A stretch of DNA of 64,000 nucleotides, taken from NCBI RefSeq assembly GCF_032163395.1, contig NZ_CP119968.1, positions 4,242,001 to 4,306,000 on the forward strand. The letters are read 5' to 3'. This stretch comes from Gloeocapsopsis dulcis. Lineage in GTDB: Bacteria > Cyanobacteriota > Cyanobacteriia > Cyanobacteriales > Chroococcidiopsidaceae. Of the stretch, positions 1-8,868 are shown in pieces. Both the position numbers and the translations under genes were made by a program. The stretch's first letter is position 1. Each line of letters starts with the position of its first letter. Under the pieces are notes generated by a model. That model worked only from the letters and a program-made list of their open reading frames with translations, had not been told where the DNA came from and searched no databases.

Positions 1-37
1 TGAGAATAAATTCAACCAGCAATTGAGCCTTCCGCTT

Positions 38-1642
38 ATGAAACCCACCTGGAACTCACTGTTGCTTAGCCTGAACCTAGTCATACTTTCTGCTGGAACA
101 TCAACTGTCTTAGCTGAACCTGTTATTAAAGAACCTGTAAAAGACTCTACTCCCAGTGTGATTGTTGTCCCTGTAGAAGAACAGAGGCAACCCGCAGCTA
201 ATACAACAACCGAGAGCAAGCAACCAGCATCTACACAAGAAATTATTGATAAACTTAATGCCACTTCAACCCTGAGACCAGAAGAAATTGCGCGTCAGCA
301 AAAATTTATTGAAGCCGATCGCTTGTACTTAGGAGGACAATTCGCAGCAGCCGAAAAAATCTATCGGGAAGTCAAAGCATCATTTCCCACAGCATCAACT
401 GATATTGTACAACGTCCACCAGCAATTGTTGATCCCGCTCAACTTCCACCAGCAGGTAAAGTTTATTGGCGCGAAGCAGAAGCAGCTTTCCAACACAAAG
501 TTGCTTCCAGAATGATGGTACCACTGCGGTTGTTAGTAGAGCAATATCCAGAATTTATTCCTGGTCATCTGAGACTCGCCCAAGCACTACAAAAATTTGA
601 CCACAACAAAGAAGCGATCGCCGTTTTAGAACGCGCCGTTACACTTTATCCCGAACAACCCGATTTAGTCAAAGCTAAAGTAGCAGCACTTGCTGAATCA
701 AAACAATGGATGGAAGCATCCCTGGCAGCGCGTCAGTTTGCCTTACTAAGAAGTCCAAACGCAGAACACGCGAACGAGTTTACTCAACTTGCAGATACGC
801 ATCTCGAACGATATCAAAAGCACTTGCGGGCGGAGCTGAGAGGAAATATGATTACCAATGTCCTTACTGGGGCATTAGGCTATGCACTCACAGGTAATCT
901 TTTAGGTCCTTTTTCGGCAGTGCAAACTACTACAATGCTACTCCGTGGCGAATCAGCTGTTGGTGAATCTGTTGCCAACCAAGCGCGGGAACAGCTAGAA
1001 ATTGTCACTGATAAAACAGTTGGAGATTATGTTAACGAAATCGGACAAAGACTCGCACAAGTTGCTGGCAGAAACGATTTTAAATACGAATTTTATATAG
1101 TTTTAGATAAAGACTTAAACGCTTTTGCGCTACCAGGCGGTAAGGTATTTGTGAATGCTGGAGCAATTACAAGGACTAACTCTGAAGCAGAATTAGCTGG
1201 GTTACTAGCGCATGAATTAGCCCATGCAGTTTTATCACACGGTTTTCAGTTAGTTGCCGGAGGAAACCTTGTTGCTAATGTGACGCAATTTTTCCCTTAT
1301 GGTGGTACTGTCGCGAATCTTGTTGCACTCAACTACAGCCGCGAAATGGAACAGGAAGCCGACATTTTAGGTACGCGACTTCTCGCTTCGACTGGCTATG
1401 CTGCCGATGGCTTACGCAACTTGATGGTGACACTGAAACAAGAAGAAACACGCACAGCTTTTAGTTGGTTATCTTCGCACCCACCCACAAGCGATCGCAT
1501 TCGCTATCTTGAGTCAATCATCCAACGCCATGGTTACAACCGCTATGCTTACGAAGGAGTTGCAAGACACACCCAGATCAAACAAAGGGTAGAAAAATTG
1601 CTACAACAGAAACAATCCGAACGGAAAAAGCATCAACGATAA
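38..1642 (+). CDS. M48-family metalloprotease with TPR region
   Basis: Probable secreted or periplasmic zinc peptidase of the M48 (BepA/YfgC-like) type, a class linked to envelope protein quality control. The HExxH motif HELAH lies about residue 392, followed by the downstream glutamate in REMEQEADILG that M48 enzymes use as third zinc ligand. The region around residues 80-220 is helical and repeat-like (TPR style). I start at the ATG at 38: it gives a clean signal peptide (MKPTWNSLLLSLNLVILSAG, then cleavage near VLAEP). The frame is also open from a TTG at 23. The chaperone/protease role is inferred from the family only. Confidence 0.85.
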   Translation: MKPTWNSLLLSLNLVILSAGTSTVLAEPVIKEPVKDSTPSVIVVPVEEQRQPAANTTTESKQPASTQEIIDKLNATSTLRPEEIARQQKFIEADRLYLGGQFAAAEKIYREVKASFPTASTDIVQRPPAIVDPAQLPPAGKVYWREAEAAFQHKVASRMMVPLRLLVEQYPEFIPGHLRLAQALQKFDHNKEAIAVLERAVTLYPEQPDLVKAKVAALAESKQWMEASLAARQFALLRSPNAEHANEFTQLADTHLERYQKHLRAELRGNMITNVLTGALGYALTGNLLGPFSAVQTTTMLLRGESAVGESVANQAREQLEIVTDKTVGDYVNEIGQRLAQVAGRNDFKYEFYIVLDKDLNAFALPGGKVFVNAGAITRTNSEAELAGLLAHELAHAVLSHGFQLVAGGNLVANVTQFFPYGGTVANLVALNYSREMEQEADILGTRLLASTGYAADGLRNLMVTLKQEETRTAFSWLSSHPPTSDRIRYLESIIQRHGYNRYAYEGVARHTQIKQRVEKLLQQKQSERKKHQR

Positions 1643-1671
1643 GTAAATAGAGATCGCAAGAGACGGAAAGT

Positions 1672-1800
1672 TATGAGTGTTGAGCTTAAGAGAGTTATGA
1701 GTTCTCAGTGTTGAGTTTTGAGTTAAGAAACTCTTCAATTCAAAACTCAAAATTCAAAATTCAAAACTTAAAACTAACCACTAGCCACTCACTATTCATC
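1672..1800. repeat. Dispersed intergenic repeat of TTGAGTTTTGAGTT type
   Basis: The spacer consists of TTATGAGT/TTGAGTTTTGAGTT units followed by the inverse AACTCAAAATTCAAAAC units and then ACCACTAGCCACTCACT-like short repeats. The two halves can fold into a long imperfect hairpin. Similar text recurs at about 14254-14296, 22493-22637 and 42262-42385. Confidence 0.7.
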
Positions 1801-1832
1801 CCTAATCCTTCTTTTACATCGAGGAGTCGCTT

Positions 1833-2633
1833 ATGTCACCACAATTGCAATTTGCTTGGCGAGGTATTGGTTTGACCGTTGGGATAGCCACACTGTTACT
1901 TGGTAATAGCGTTACAGCTGCACCGCGCTATAACTGGATTGCGCAGGTTAATCCTACAATACCACCCGTTGTTGTCGATACAGAGCCATTGCCACCAGTC
2001 CCAGGAACAACACCGCCTAATGGTTCCACAGTTCCTAGCGTCACAACTGCTACGCGGTTTACTTGTCAATTGAATAACGGTCAGTATACAGTCATGTATC
2101 AGCCCGAAAGCCAGCCAAGCCGCTTTTTCCCCTGGGCTACTCCGACAGCGTTGGGTGGTGGTTGGAGTGAACAACGACGTTGTGATGAAATTAGTCGTCG
2201 CTTAGAAGCTTATCGCCCCGATGGTTTATTAGAACTCACAACAGGGGTAGAAAATAACTACAACACTGTCTGCGTTGTTACGCAACGAGTTCCCTCATGT
2301 CGCATTGTCTTTACTGTTCCTCCAGGACAAGACCCAATCGTAACTCGCGATCGCGTCTTTGAAAACCTGACGGTTGCCGATAGTGGTCAGCAAACAACTG
2401 GAGTTTATACTTATACAAATCGTGGAAACGAACTCGATCGCCTGTTTAACTTGGGACGTTCTGTTCTTGGTGGTAACAATCGACGTTCTTCAAAAAGCAT
2501 CGACTTGAGACCTTTCCTCGATCGCGCTGATGGTGGTAACGGTACTCAACTTAGTGGTGGTGTTCCAGCACGTAGTAATACACAACCGCAACCAGGTAAT
2601 TCTAGAAGACTCAATCCAGGTAGCTTTCGGTGA
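1833..2633 (+). CDS. COP23-domain exported protein
   Basis: Secreted protein with the cyanobacterial COP23 (circadian oscillating protein 23) domain. After an N-terminal hydrophobic leader ending near SVTAAPRYN comes a Pro/Thr-rich linker, then the COP23 core from about residue 75 to 190: FTCQLNNGQYTVMYQP, the tract containing WSEQRRCDEISRRLE, and VCVVTQRVPSCRIVFTVPPG, with paired cysteines. The tail is low-complexity Ser/Asn/Gly. The start is preceded by a GAGGAG Shine-Dalgarno. COP23 was first described as a membrane-associated, clock-cycled protein; its biochemical role is not known, so none is assigned. Confidence 0.8.
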   Translation: MSPQLQFAWRGIGLTVGIATLLLGNSVTAAPRYNWIAQVNPTIPPVVVDTEPLPPVPGTTPPNGSTVPSVTTATRFTCQLNNGQYTVMYQPESQPSRFFPWATPTALGGGWSEQRRCDEISRRLEAYRPDGLLELTTGVENNYNTVCVVTQRVPSCRIVFTVPPGQDPIVTRDRVFENLTVADSGQQTTGVYTYTNRGNELDRLFNLGRSVLGGNNRRSSKSIDLRPFLDRADGGNGTQLSGGVPARSNTQPQPGNSRRLNPGSFR

Positions 2634-2730
2634 TGAACTGTCAACGTGGTTGGTAATCGGTAATTGGTAATGGAAAAAGCCAATGACTCCCAAACATGAT
2701 ATTAGCTGTTCGCTAGAATTAAAATACAGC

Positions 2731-2751
2731 TAATTGCTAATTGCTAACTGC
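2731..2751. repeat. Heptanucleotide STRR-type repeat (TAATTGC)3
   Basis: Three heptads in tandem, TAATTGC TAATTGC TAACTGC, just upstream of the DUF427 gene. Two further heptads of the same sequence occur at 53432-53445. This matches the short tandemly repeated repetitive sequences known from cyanobacteria. Confidence 0.7.
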
Positions 2752-2764
2752 TTAAGAGCTAAAT

Positions 2765-3262
2765 ATGGTTAATCGCGATCGCATTCAACCAGGTCTTGGA
2801 CAAGAATCAGTCTGGGATTATCCTCGTCCGCCGCGCTTAGAAGACGTCAATAAGCATATTCAGGTCATTTTTAATGAAACTGCGATCGCTGATACCCATC
2901 ATGCCAAACGAGTACTAGAAACGAGCCATCCACCTGTTTACTATATCCCGCCTAGCGATATCAAAATGGAGTACCTTATCCGTACTCCACCATCCAGCTT
3001 CTGTGAGTGGAAAGGACTTGCAGGATATTACACAGTTGCAATAGGCGACAAACAAGCTGCAAATGCTGCTTGGTTTTATCCCGATCCTACTCCTACTTTT
3101 GCAGCGATTAAAGACTATGTCGCTTTCTACCCACACTTGATGGATGCTTGTTACGTTAACGGTGAAAAAGTTCAACCACAACCAGGGAACTTTTACGGCG
3201 GTTGGATTACCAGTGATATTGTTGGCCCTTTTAAAGGTAGTCCAGGAACTTGGGGATGGTAG
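2765..3262 (+). CDS. DUF427 domain protein
   Basis: Small soluble protein of the DUF427 family. The core in the last 100 residues has the family pattern: a CEWKG motif, YYTVAIGDKQAANAAWFYPD, then an aromatic-rich end (FYPHLMDACYVNGEKV, then GGWITSDIVGPFKG). No signal peptide or membrane segment is visible. The family has no settled function. It stands alone, 65 bp upstream of a toxin-antitoxin pair. Confidence 0.85.
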   Translation: MVNRDRIQPGLGQESVWDYPRPPRLEDVNKHIQVIFNETAIADTHHAKRVLETSHPPVYYIPPSDIKMEYLIRTPPSSFCEWKGLAGYYTVAIGDKQAANAAWFYPDPTPTFAAIKDYVAFYPHLMDACYVNGEKVQPQPGNFYGGWITSDIVGPFKGSPGTWGW

Positions 3263-3285
3263 TTTATAAAACACAGCAACCTTAC

Positions 3286-3314
3286 TATAATATGTACAGT
3301 AATGCTGCACATAT
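3286..3314 (+). promoter_or_regulatory. Promoter -10 and inverted-repeat operator of the YefM-YoeB pair
   Basis: A consensus TATAAT at 3286-3291 overlaps an inverted repeat, ATATGTACAG (3290-3299) and CTGCACATAT (3305-3314), with 9 of 10 paired bases and a 5-base spacer. It ends 12 bp before the antitoxin start. Position and symmetry fit autoregulation by a YefM-type antitoxin; this is inference. Confidence 0.6.
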
Positions 3315-3326
3315 TGCAAGCTGCAT

Positions 3327-3632
3327 ATGCAAACCACATACACAAAAGCTCGTGAAAACCTAGCTTCTCTTCTAGATAAAGTTGTCGATGACCGAGAAAT
3401 TGTTGTCATCGAGCGTCGTAATAAGCCAAACGTAGCGCTGATTGCAGAAGATGAACTAGCAAGTCTTCAAGAGACAGCTTACCTTCTGAGAAGCCCCAAA
3501 AATGCAGCACGTCTACTGAGTGCTTTAGAGTGGTCAAAATCAAGGGATGAGAAGACTTTAGAGCCAGTATCCGTTAATGAAGCGATCGCTTCATTAAAAC
3601 AGGAGCTAGAATTTGGCGAAGAAAAAAGGTGA
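3327..3632 (+). CDS. YefM/Phd-family antitoxin
   Basis: Antitoxin and likely autorepressor of a type II pair. The N-terminal Phd/YefM fold is clear (TTYTKARENLASLLDKV, then VVIERRNKPNVALIAEDEL, then SLQETAYLLRSP), with the usual LLRSP motif that precedes the toxin-binding tail. The length of 101 residues is normal. The gene overlaps the toxin reading frame by about 20 bp, so the two are probably translationally coupled. The operator-like repeat at 3290-3314 lies immediately upstream. Confidence 0.85.
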   Translation: MQTTYTKARENLASLLDKVVDDREIVVIERRNKPNVALIAEDELASLQETAYLLRSPKNAARLLSALEWSKSRDEKTLEPVSVNEAIASLKQELEFGEEKR

Positions 3633-3915
3633 ACTTCAGTCCCCACCATCGTCGATAGCACGTTTCCCTGACTTTAGTCCTCAATTCAAAGAAGATTTAG
3701 GTTGGTGGTACAAAACTGCTCCTAGCAAACTAGACAAGATTTTTGAGTTAGTTACAGATACAATGAAGCATCCCTTTGAGGGGATAGGTAAGCCTGAAGG
3801 ACTGAAGCACATAGATTCTGATACTTGGTCGCGCCGTATAGACTTAGAGCATCGACTCGTTTATAAAGTCAGACACGATCGAGTAGACTTTTTGCAAGCC
3901 CGTTATCACTATTAA
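3613..3915 (+). CDS. YoeB/Txe-family mRNA interferase toxin
   Basis: Ribosome-dependent mRNA interferase by family. It shows the YoeB pattern: FSPQFKEDLGWWYKTAPSKL, PFEGIGKPEGLKH with WSRRIDLEHRLVYKV, and the terminal ARYHY, which carries the conserved His and Tyr at the C-terminus. The start given is a TTG at 3613 inside the antitoxin gene; no ATG lies between it and the conserved region, so TTG or a nearby alternative codon must be used. Nothing suggests inactivation. Confidence 0.85.
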   Translation: MAKKKGELQSPPSSIARFPDFSPQFKEDLGWWYKTAPSKLDKIFELVTDTMKHPFEGIGKPEGLKHIDSDTWSRRIDLEHRLVYKVRHDRVDFLQARYHY

Positions 3916-4004
3916 TTGGGCTACTGAGTAACTAGTGGCAGCAGTCCACTCGCATTGCCGCGATTGATCTAAAATGCGGTTGATGAGTCCAAAATTTTGA
4001 GCGC

Positions 4005-4835
4005 ATGGTAAATCAAGCTTTGATTCCAGTAGTTGTTAATGGTGCTGCTGGTAAAATGGGTCGTGAAGTCATTAAAGCAGTCTCTCAAGCAAGTGATATG
4101 AACTTGCTGGGTGCAGTTGACCGCAACCCTGACTACAATGGCAAAGATGCCGGAGAAGTCGCGGGATTAAGTGAACCGCTAGAAGTACCAATCACCGATC
4201 AATTAGAACCTACGCTAGTCTTAGCAACTCAAGAAAGACAATTGGGTGTGATGGTAGATTTTACGCATCCGAGTACTGTTTATGACAATATTCGGGCGGC
4301 GATCGCCTATGGTATTCGTCCAGTTGTGGGAACTACAGGACTAAGCGTTGCCCAAATTCAAGACTTAGCCGAATTCGCGGATAAAGCGAGTACAGGTTGT
4401 TTACTGATTCCTAATTTCTCAATTGGGATGGTACTACTCCAAGAAGCCGCAGTCAGAGCATCACACTACTTTGACCATGTTGAAATTATCGAACTACACC
4501 ACAATCAAAAAGCAGATGCTCCTAGTGGAACTGCAATTCAAACAGCCCAGATGCTAGCAGAAATGGGCAAAACTTACAACCCCCCTACGGTAGAAGAAAC
4601 TGAAAAGCTGCCTGGAGCAAGAGGCAGTGTCGCCGATGAAGGCATTAGAATTCATAGTGTACGCCTTCCAGGACTGATTGCTCACCAAGAAGTCATTTTT
4701 GGCGCACCAGGACAAATATATACTTTACGTCATGATACTAGCGATCGCGCTTGTTATATGCCTGGAGTTCTCCTCGCTATTCGTAAAGTCCTACAACTCA
4801 AATCCCTGGTGTATGGCTTAGAAAAGCTATTGTAA
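4005..4835 (+). CDS. dapB: 4-hydroxy-tetrahydrodipicolinate reductase
   Basis: DapB catalyses the NAD(P)H-dependent reduction step in lysine and diaminopimelate synthesis. The sequence shows the N-terminal nucleotide-binding motif [10 protein letters not shown], the central PVVGTTGLS, and the signature [15 protein letters not shown] with the catalytic His pair and Lys. At 276 residues it matches cyanobacterial DapB. It appears to be a single-gene unit; the next gene starts within an STRR repeat 57 bp further on. Confidence 0.95.
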   Translation: MVNQALIPVVVNGAAGKMGREVIKAVSQASDMNLLGAVDRNPDYNGKDAGEVAGLSEPLEVPITDQLEPTLVLATQERQLGVMVDFTHPSTVYDNIRAAIAYGIRPVVGTTGLSVAQIQDLAEFADKASTGCLLIPNFSIGMVLLQEAAVRASHYFDHVEIIELHHNQKADAPSGTAIQTAQMLAEMGKTYNPPTVEETEKLPGARGSVADEGIRIHSVRLPGLIAHQEVIFGAPGQIYTLRHDTSDRACYMPGVLLAIRKVLQLKSLVYGLEKLL

Positions 4836-4860
4836 TCATGGGGAAACAATAGACATAGTC

Positions 4861-4895
4861 CCTCACCCCTCATCCCTCACCCCTCACCCCTGATG
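4861..4895 (+). repeat. Heptanucleotide STRR repeat (CCTCACC)n
   Basis: Five consecutive heptads: CCTCACC, CCTCATC, CCTCACC, CCTCACC, CCTGATG. The last, degenerate copy contains the ATG used as start of the next gene. The same CCCCTCA heptad occurs at about 22600-22637. Confidence 0.85.
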
Positions 4896-5609
4896 TTAGT
4901 TCCACTCACGCGCCAAAAGTTTGAACAATTGATTCCCCGCATCGCGACTAGCGATCAGTACAAATATTACTGGGGCAAGTTTCCTGATTTCTTGAAGCGA
5001 CTGCTGATTTCTGTTGTCAGCGTTGTTGTCATTTGGATTTTGCGATTAGTTTTAGGTGAAGGATCTAGCCTATTGCTATTTCCGCTAGGAGCGATCGCCG
5101 GACTTTACTGGTTATGGGGACCTGTTTTGTGGGCTAGTCTGCGTAATGTAGAGTACCGCAAGTATCCCTACAGTGGTTTTCTGCGCGGGCGAGTATTAGA
5201 TGTCTACATTACCGAAGAATTGATTGGTACTGAAGAAACTGTTAATAATAAGGGCGACTTGGTAATTGTCGAAAATCGCGAACGGCGACTCAATATAGAA
5301 GTTGGGGATGAAACTGAATTTTTCACTGAGATCCAAGTGCCACTCCGCCGCACCCACCAAGATATTGTCCCGAATCAAATCGCTGAAATGGTCGTGCTTT
5401 CTACTCAACCAGATTTAAGTAGCATTGCCAAAGTCACAGATATTTATATTCCAAGTCGTAATATCTGGGTCAGCGATTATCCTTACTTACAAAAAAATGT
5501 TTTTACTGAAGTGAGTCGCCGTCTACGTGAGAGTAGAGAACCGCGATCGCGTCAAGCCCCGCGCAGAAGACCTCGTGCTTCCTATCCACAAGATGTCGAG
5601 GAATGGTAA
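4893..5609 (+). CDS. Conserved cyanobacterial membrane protein, function unknown
   Basis: A 238-residue protein with two hydrophobic segments near the N-terminus (about residues 36-53 and 59-75; LLISVVSVVVIWILRLVL and LLLFPLGAIAGLYWLWG), then a soluble beta-rich domain and a basic, Arg/Pro-rich tail. I do not recognise a characterised family; I would not accept a transporter label on this evidence. The start codon sits in the last unit of a heptad repeat and has no good Shine-Dalgarno, so the true start could be a little further in. Confidence 0.65.
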   Translation: MLVPLTRQKFEQLIPRIATSDQYKYYWGKFPDFLKRLLISVVSVVVIWILRLVLGEGSSLLLFPLGAIAGLYWLWGPVLWASLRNVEYRKYPYSGFLRGRVLDVYITEELIGTEETVNNKGDLVIVENRERRLNIEVGDETEFFTEIQVPLRRTHQDIVPNQIAEMVVLSTQPDLSSIAKVTDIYIPSRNIWVSDYPYLQKNVFTEVSRRLRESREPRSRQAPRRRPRASYPQDVEEW

Positions 5610-5622
5610 AGCAGGTTGTGAT

Positions 5623-6429
5623 TTACATTTCTGAAGCCGAAGAACGATTTAATGTTGGTGATAAATAAGCTACCAAAGCACCAATGAGAAATCCTGCAAT
5701 GTTACGCACCAAAGGAAGCCATTCTGAAGTCCGTGTTACAACAGGTCCAATGCCAAAGGCAATAAATAGAATTCCCCACAGTGGTGAGAAAATTAAAGCC
5801 CATTGCCAAGCAAAAACTTGCCCAGGACGCCGAGGGTGAGCCGCAAAACCACACACCACTCCACCAATAACTGAGGTAATTAGGGTAAGAATCCATTGTT
5901 CGTGCGGTAATCCAGGAACAACGCGACAGCCGCCTTGGCGTAAACAAGCTTCAACTGACTCAATAGATTGAATAATCGATTGATCTTCTCCCTCTTCTCG
6001 GACAAAGTATAAATTACCGAAGCGAGTTTGTAACTCTACCCAAAATGTCCGAGGTAGTAGCTGGTAAACTGCATCACCTACGTTAAAGTTGAGAATATTT
6101 CCCCCACGGGAATCGGCAACAACTAAAATACTTTTTTCATCTAAATTCCAAAAATCTTTGACTGCTGCGCCTGGTGTCCGGTCATACTGTGTGAGAACGC
6201 GGAGTTTCCACCCAGTTTCTGCTTCAAATTGCTCAAGTTCTTGTGCTAATTGTTCTTCTTGAACACTCGTGAGCGATCGGGCTAAATCTATAATTGGCGT
6301 TGGCTGTTCGGGAAGTAATTCTGGATTATTATACGCGAGTGCTACAGGAGAGGGTATTAACCAAACCGCGCCAGCTAAAAAGAAGGCAAATACACTTACT
6401 AGTAATCGTCGCCAAATAGAACACTGCAT
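5623..6429 (-). CDS. TPM-domain (Psb32/TLP18.3-like) membrane protein
   Basis: Exported or membrane-anchored protein with a TPM domain, the fold found in plant TLP18.3 and cyanobacterial Psb32. A signal-anchor (MQCSIWRRLLVSVFAFFLAG) is followed by the TPM core from about residue 45 (TSVQEEQLAQELEQFEAETG, then LRVLTQYDRTPGAAVKDFW, then ILVVADSRGGNILNFNVGD). After a Cys-containing loop come about three C-terminal hydrophobic segments. I chose the ATG at 6429 rather than 6462 because the signal anchor begins there. A role in photosystem II upkeep is possible by homology only. Confidence 0.75.
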   Translation of the reverse strand: MQCSIWRRLLVSVFAFFLAGAVWLIPSPVALAYNNPELLPEQPTPIIDLARSLTSVQEEQLAQELEQFEAETGWKLRVLTQYDRTPGAAVKDFWNLDEKSILVVADSRGGNILNFNVGDAVYQLLPRTFWVELQTRFGNLYFVREEGEDQSIIQSIESVEACLRQGGCRVVPGLPHEQWILTLITSVIGGVVCGFAAHPRRPGQVFAWQWALIFSPLWGILFIAFGIGPVVTRTSEWLPLVRNIAGFLIGALVAYLSPTLNRSSASEM

Positions 6430-6597
6430 GGACAATTCTATATAAATCTCAAATTTGGACAAAAACCAAATGGTCTTATTGTAAAGAGTAAAGAAAAAGA
6501 TGATATTTCTTTACATTTTGTAACTTTACTCTAATTTAGCTGACAATTGCCCATAAACTCAATCCCCCGTGAGGAGAATCTCGGGTTTTGCTCACTA

Positions 6598-7197
6598 TTA
6601 ACTACTCGCCCCTTCCCCTGGTTGTAATCGCATTAAGAATAAAATTAGTGCTACACCTACTAAAGCTCCGCCTAGGTGGGCAATGTGATCAACGCCATCT
6701 TGAATACCTGTTTGCCGCAACTCAAATATCACGCGCTCGATGACAAATTGACCGAGAATGAGAACTTCGAGAATTTTTCGCCAATGCCAGCGCAGTTTGA
6801 TGAGAACACTCACGGCAAATAAGCCAAAAACTGCTCCTGAAGCACCTAGTGAGTAAACCGCTCCACCGTGGAAGAAAAAACTCATAAGACTGCCGCCTAA
6901 TCCACAAATAATGTAGGAACTGACAACTCCCAGAATGCCTTCTTCTTCCTCAACAATTCTGCCAAAAATGTAGAGAAAAAATAGATTGCCTGAGATATGC
7001 GCCCAGTTGGCGTGACAGAACATGGAAGTGAAAAACTGATACCAAGCCGGAGAGGCGTGATTGAGATAAAGATTTTGGATAAACGGAATACCTAAAACGC
7101 GATCGGCAACGAACACAACTAAGTTGATAATAATTAGCGTGAAAACACCGTTGTAGTTCTGTTTAGGGTTAGTTGACAGTGGCTGGTTTTTGAGCAT
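6598..7197 (-). CDS. Rhomboid-family intramembrane serine protease
   Basis: Six-segment membrane protease, 199 residues. The catalytic serine lies in SLGASGAVFGLFAVS (GxSGx) and the catalytic histidine in HIAHLGGALVGVAL. The first loop has the family pattern NLYLNHASPAWYQFFTSMFC, and HISGNLFFLYIFG supplies the HxxxN-type segment. Substrates cannot be inferred. It follows the three-gene membrane set at 7253-8693 on the same strand with a 55-bp gap and may share its transcript. Confidence 0.9.
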   Translation of the reverse strand: MLKNQPLSTNPKQNYNGVFTLIIINLVVFVADRVLGIPFIQNLYLNHASPAWYQFFTSMFCHANWAHISGNLFFLYIFGRIVEEEEGILGVVSSYIICGLGGSLMSFFFHGGAVYSLGASGAVFGLFAVSVLIKLRWHWRKILEVLILGQFVIERVIFELRQTGIQDGVDHIAHLGGALVGVALILFLMRLQPGEGASS

Positions 7198-7252
7198 TCT
7201 TAAGATTCTCCAGCGATCGCAGTTGATCTGACTTGATTCCCGATCCCTTTAG

Positions 7253-7831
7253 TTATCCCTCGTCTGTTTCGACATCATCGTTATCATCATGCCAATTTGA
7301 GACATCGTAGGGTACCTGACTCGATTCTATGTTTGTTGTATAACTGCGATATTGCTCAAGGAACGCTGCATTATTTTCCTCAGATTCTTCTGGATAAGGA
7401 ATATTACTTATGCGATCGCGCTTTCTCGAACGCTGTTCTGCTAAAAAGCGATCACTACTGCGGCGAGTACCGCGTGTAAAAGTTTTCCAAGCAACTTTCA
7501 CGCCAGTAAAAACGCTGCGCGTACCAACTTCAACTTTCTGTGCCTGTTTCACAGCATTATCAATTCTTTGATCGACTTGCTTAGCTACATTACTTGCACT
7601 TTGGACACCTTGGCTGACATCATCAGTTAAATCGCTAATTTCTAACCCTGTTAAGCGAATTGCTTCTAATGTAGGTGGTAAGTCCCGCCGTAGTGTATCA
7701 AACAATTTTTCTGCACTGCGAGCAGCCCGCGCTAACTCTTGTAATGCTGGCAAGGCTGCCACCAATACTGCGGTCAAACTCACAGCCACTAACAGAATCG
7801 ATAGTCCAAGCCAAAATAAAGGGTCAATCAC
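7253..7831 (-). CDS. DUF948-like membrane-anchored protein
   Basis: A single N-terminal transmembrane helix (FWLGLSILLVAVSLTAVLVA) leads into a long helical region (residues about 30-105) with the pattern seen in DUF948-type proteins (LEISDLTDDVSQGVQSASNV). A basic stretch and an acidic tail follow (DDNDDVETDEG). Probably a membrane-tethered coiled-coil protein. It lies 14 bp after the YtxH-type gene, so the two are almost certainly cotranscribed. Confidence 0.65.
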   Translation of the reverse strand: MIDPLFWLGLSILLVAVSLTAVLVAALPALQELARAARSAEKLFDTLRRDLPPTLEAIRLTGLEISDLTDDVSQGVQSASNVAKQVDQRIDNAVKQAQKVEVGTRSVFTGVKVAWKTFTRGTRRSSDRFLAEQRSRKRDRISNIPYPEESEENNAAFLEQYRSYTTNIESSQVPYDVSNWHDDNDDVETDEG

Positions 7832-7845
7832 AAGCCTCTTAGCAA

Positions 7846-8196
7846 TTATAGGCGGTCTAAAAGTGGTGGTTGATCGGAAGAAGCTTCAAGTTTATTCGAG
7901 CGCATAGGTGCTTGACGCTCTTGTTGACTTGCTTCAATGCCTGCAGCTAGAGCTTCCCGCAATCGCTCTAGTGTGTCATCCCAGTTACGCAGCGCTGTTT
8001 CTGATAGGCGATCTGCTTGTATTTGTACACTTGTTGATAAATCTTCTGCTAATTCTGGTAAAGCATCAGCAGACTTTTTCAGCAAAGTACGTGTTTCTCG
8101 TCCAGCACGCGGTGCCATTAGCAAGCCTGTTAGAGTACCAATGGCAGCCCCTAGCAACATACCGCCAACAAAAACTCCAGAACGGTTGTTAGACAT
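7846..8196 (-). CDS. YtxH-domain protein
   Basis: 116-residue protein with the YtxH/general-stress pattern: a glycine-rich membrane segment at the N-terminus (VGGMLLGAAIGTLTGLLMAP) directly followed by RAGRETR, then an amphipathic helix region. YtxH proteins are small membrane-associated proteins often linked to stress in Bacillus; here the role is unknown. ATCTCCTTA on the plus strand (a TAAGGAGAT Shine-Dalgarno) lies just upstream of the start. Confidence 0.75.
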   Translation of the reverse strand: MSNNRSGVFVGGMLLGAAIGTLTGLLMAPRAGRETRTLLKKSADALPELAEDLSTSVQIQADRLSETALRNWDDTLERLREALAAGIEASQQERQAPMRSNKLEASSDQPPLLDRL

Positions 8197-8351
8197 AAAT
8201 GTATCTATCTCCTTACACTCATTTTATGTAAGTTTTACCGGCTTACACGAGTTATCATGCACGTTTACTGCACAGCTAGCACTACTACACTCTTGTTGTC
8301 TATTGTTACAACAGGTGAAACTATTTTGGATTCTAGCTGTTGAACTTAGAA

Positions 8352-8693
8352 TCACCTATATTTTGCCAAAGCTTTTCTAAAAAATCCTGTCCGACGCAAT
8401 AACACAATGCGTTGCCAAGTTTGTAGGACAACTGCCAATAAATTGAAAAATTGTTTGATTCGTACTTGTTTTACCTCTTTGGGTGTATCTTTTTGTCGTG
8501 TTTGGCGAATTGCTATTCTGCCAACGGCGATCGCATCTGGTGTGCGCTGCAAAGCTGTACGAGTCACGCGCTCATACACCAACAAAATATCTGCTATCCG
8601 TGCCAACTTGAGCCGTAGTCGCCATATTTGCCAAGCAACATACAGCAGAACTAGCGTTAGTACTAAGTTTATGAACACAACAACTGTCACCAT
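8352..8693 (-). CDS. Small membrane-anchored protein, function unknown
   Basis: 113 residues: one N-terminal transmembrane segment (VVVFINLVLTLVLLYVAWQI) followed by a strongly basic helical region. I recognise no family. It is first in a minus-strand set with the YtxH and DUF948-like proteins, all three with the same layout (one N-terminal anchor plus helical cytoplasmic part), which suggests a shared envelope or stress function. An overlapping plus-strand frame (8407-8727) is Cys/Arg-rich and looks like a shadow. Confidence 0.6.
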   Translation of the reverse strand: MVTVVVFINLVLTLVLLYVAWQIWRLRLKLARIADILLVYERVTRTALQRTPDAIAVGRIAIRQTRQKDTPKEVKQVRIKQFFNLLAVVLQTWQRIVLLRRTGFFRKALAKYR

Positions 8694-8868
8694 CGCTGCT
8701 TGGCTAGCTCCAAATCTGACTTTATGATTAGCTGATTAAATTTAATGATGCGGTACTGAGTACTATCAAGCTTAAGCTAGATGAACATGACTTACCTTAC
8801 TATGTTAATTTCCGATCTGGCAATGCCTTAGGCAAACTTTAGATCTATACCTTTTAGTTTAAATAACT

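Noticed and set aside
2915-3409. 164-codon minus-strand frame across the DUF427 gene and the antitoxin
   Set aside because: It runs through two well-supported plus-strand genes and has no family pattern.
8407-8727. 106-codon plus-strand frame opposite the small membrane protein
   Set aside because: Rich in Cys and Arg, as expected from the complement of a hydrophobic coding sequence; the minus-strand frame has a clear membrane anchor and operon partners.
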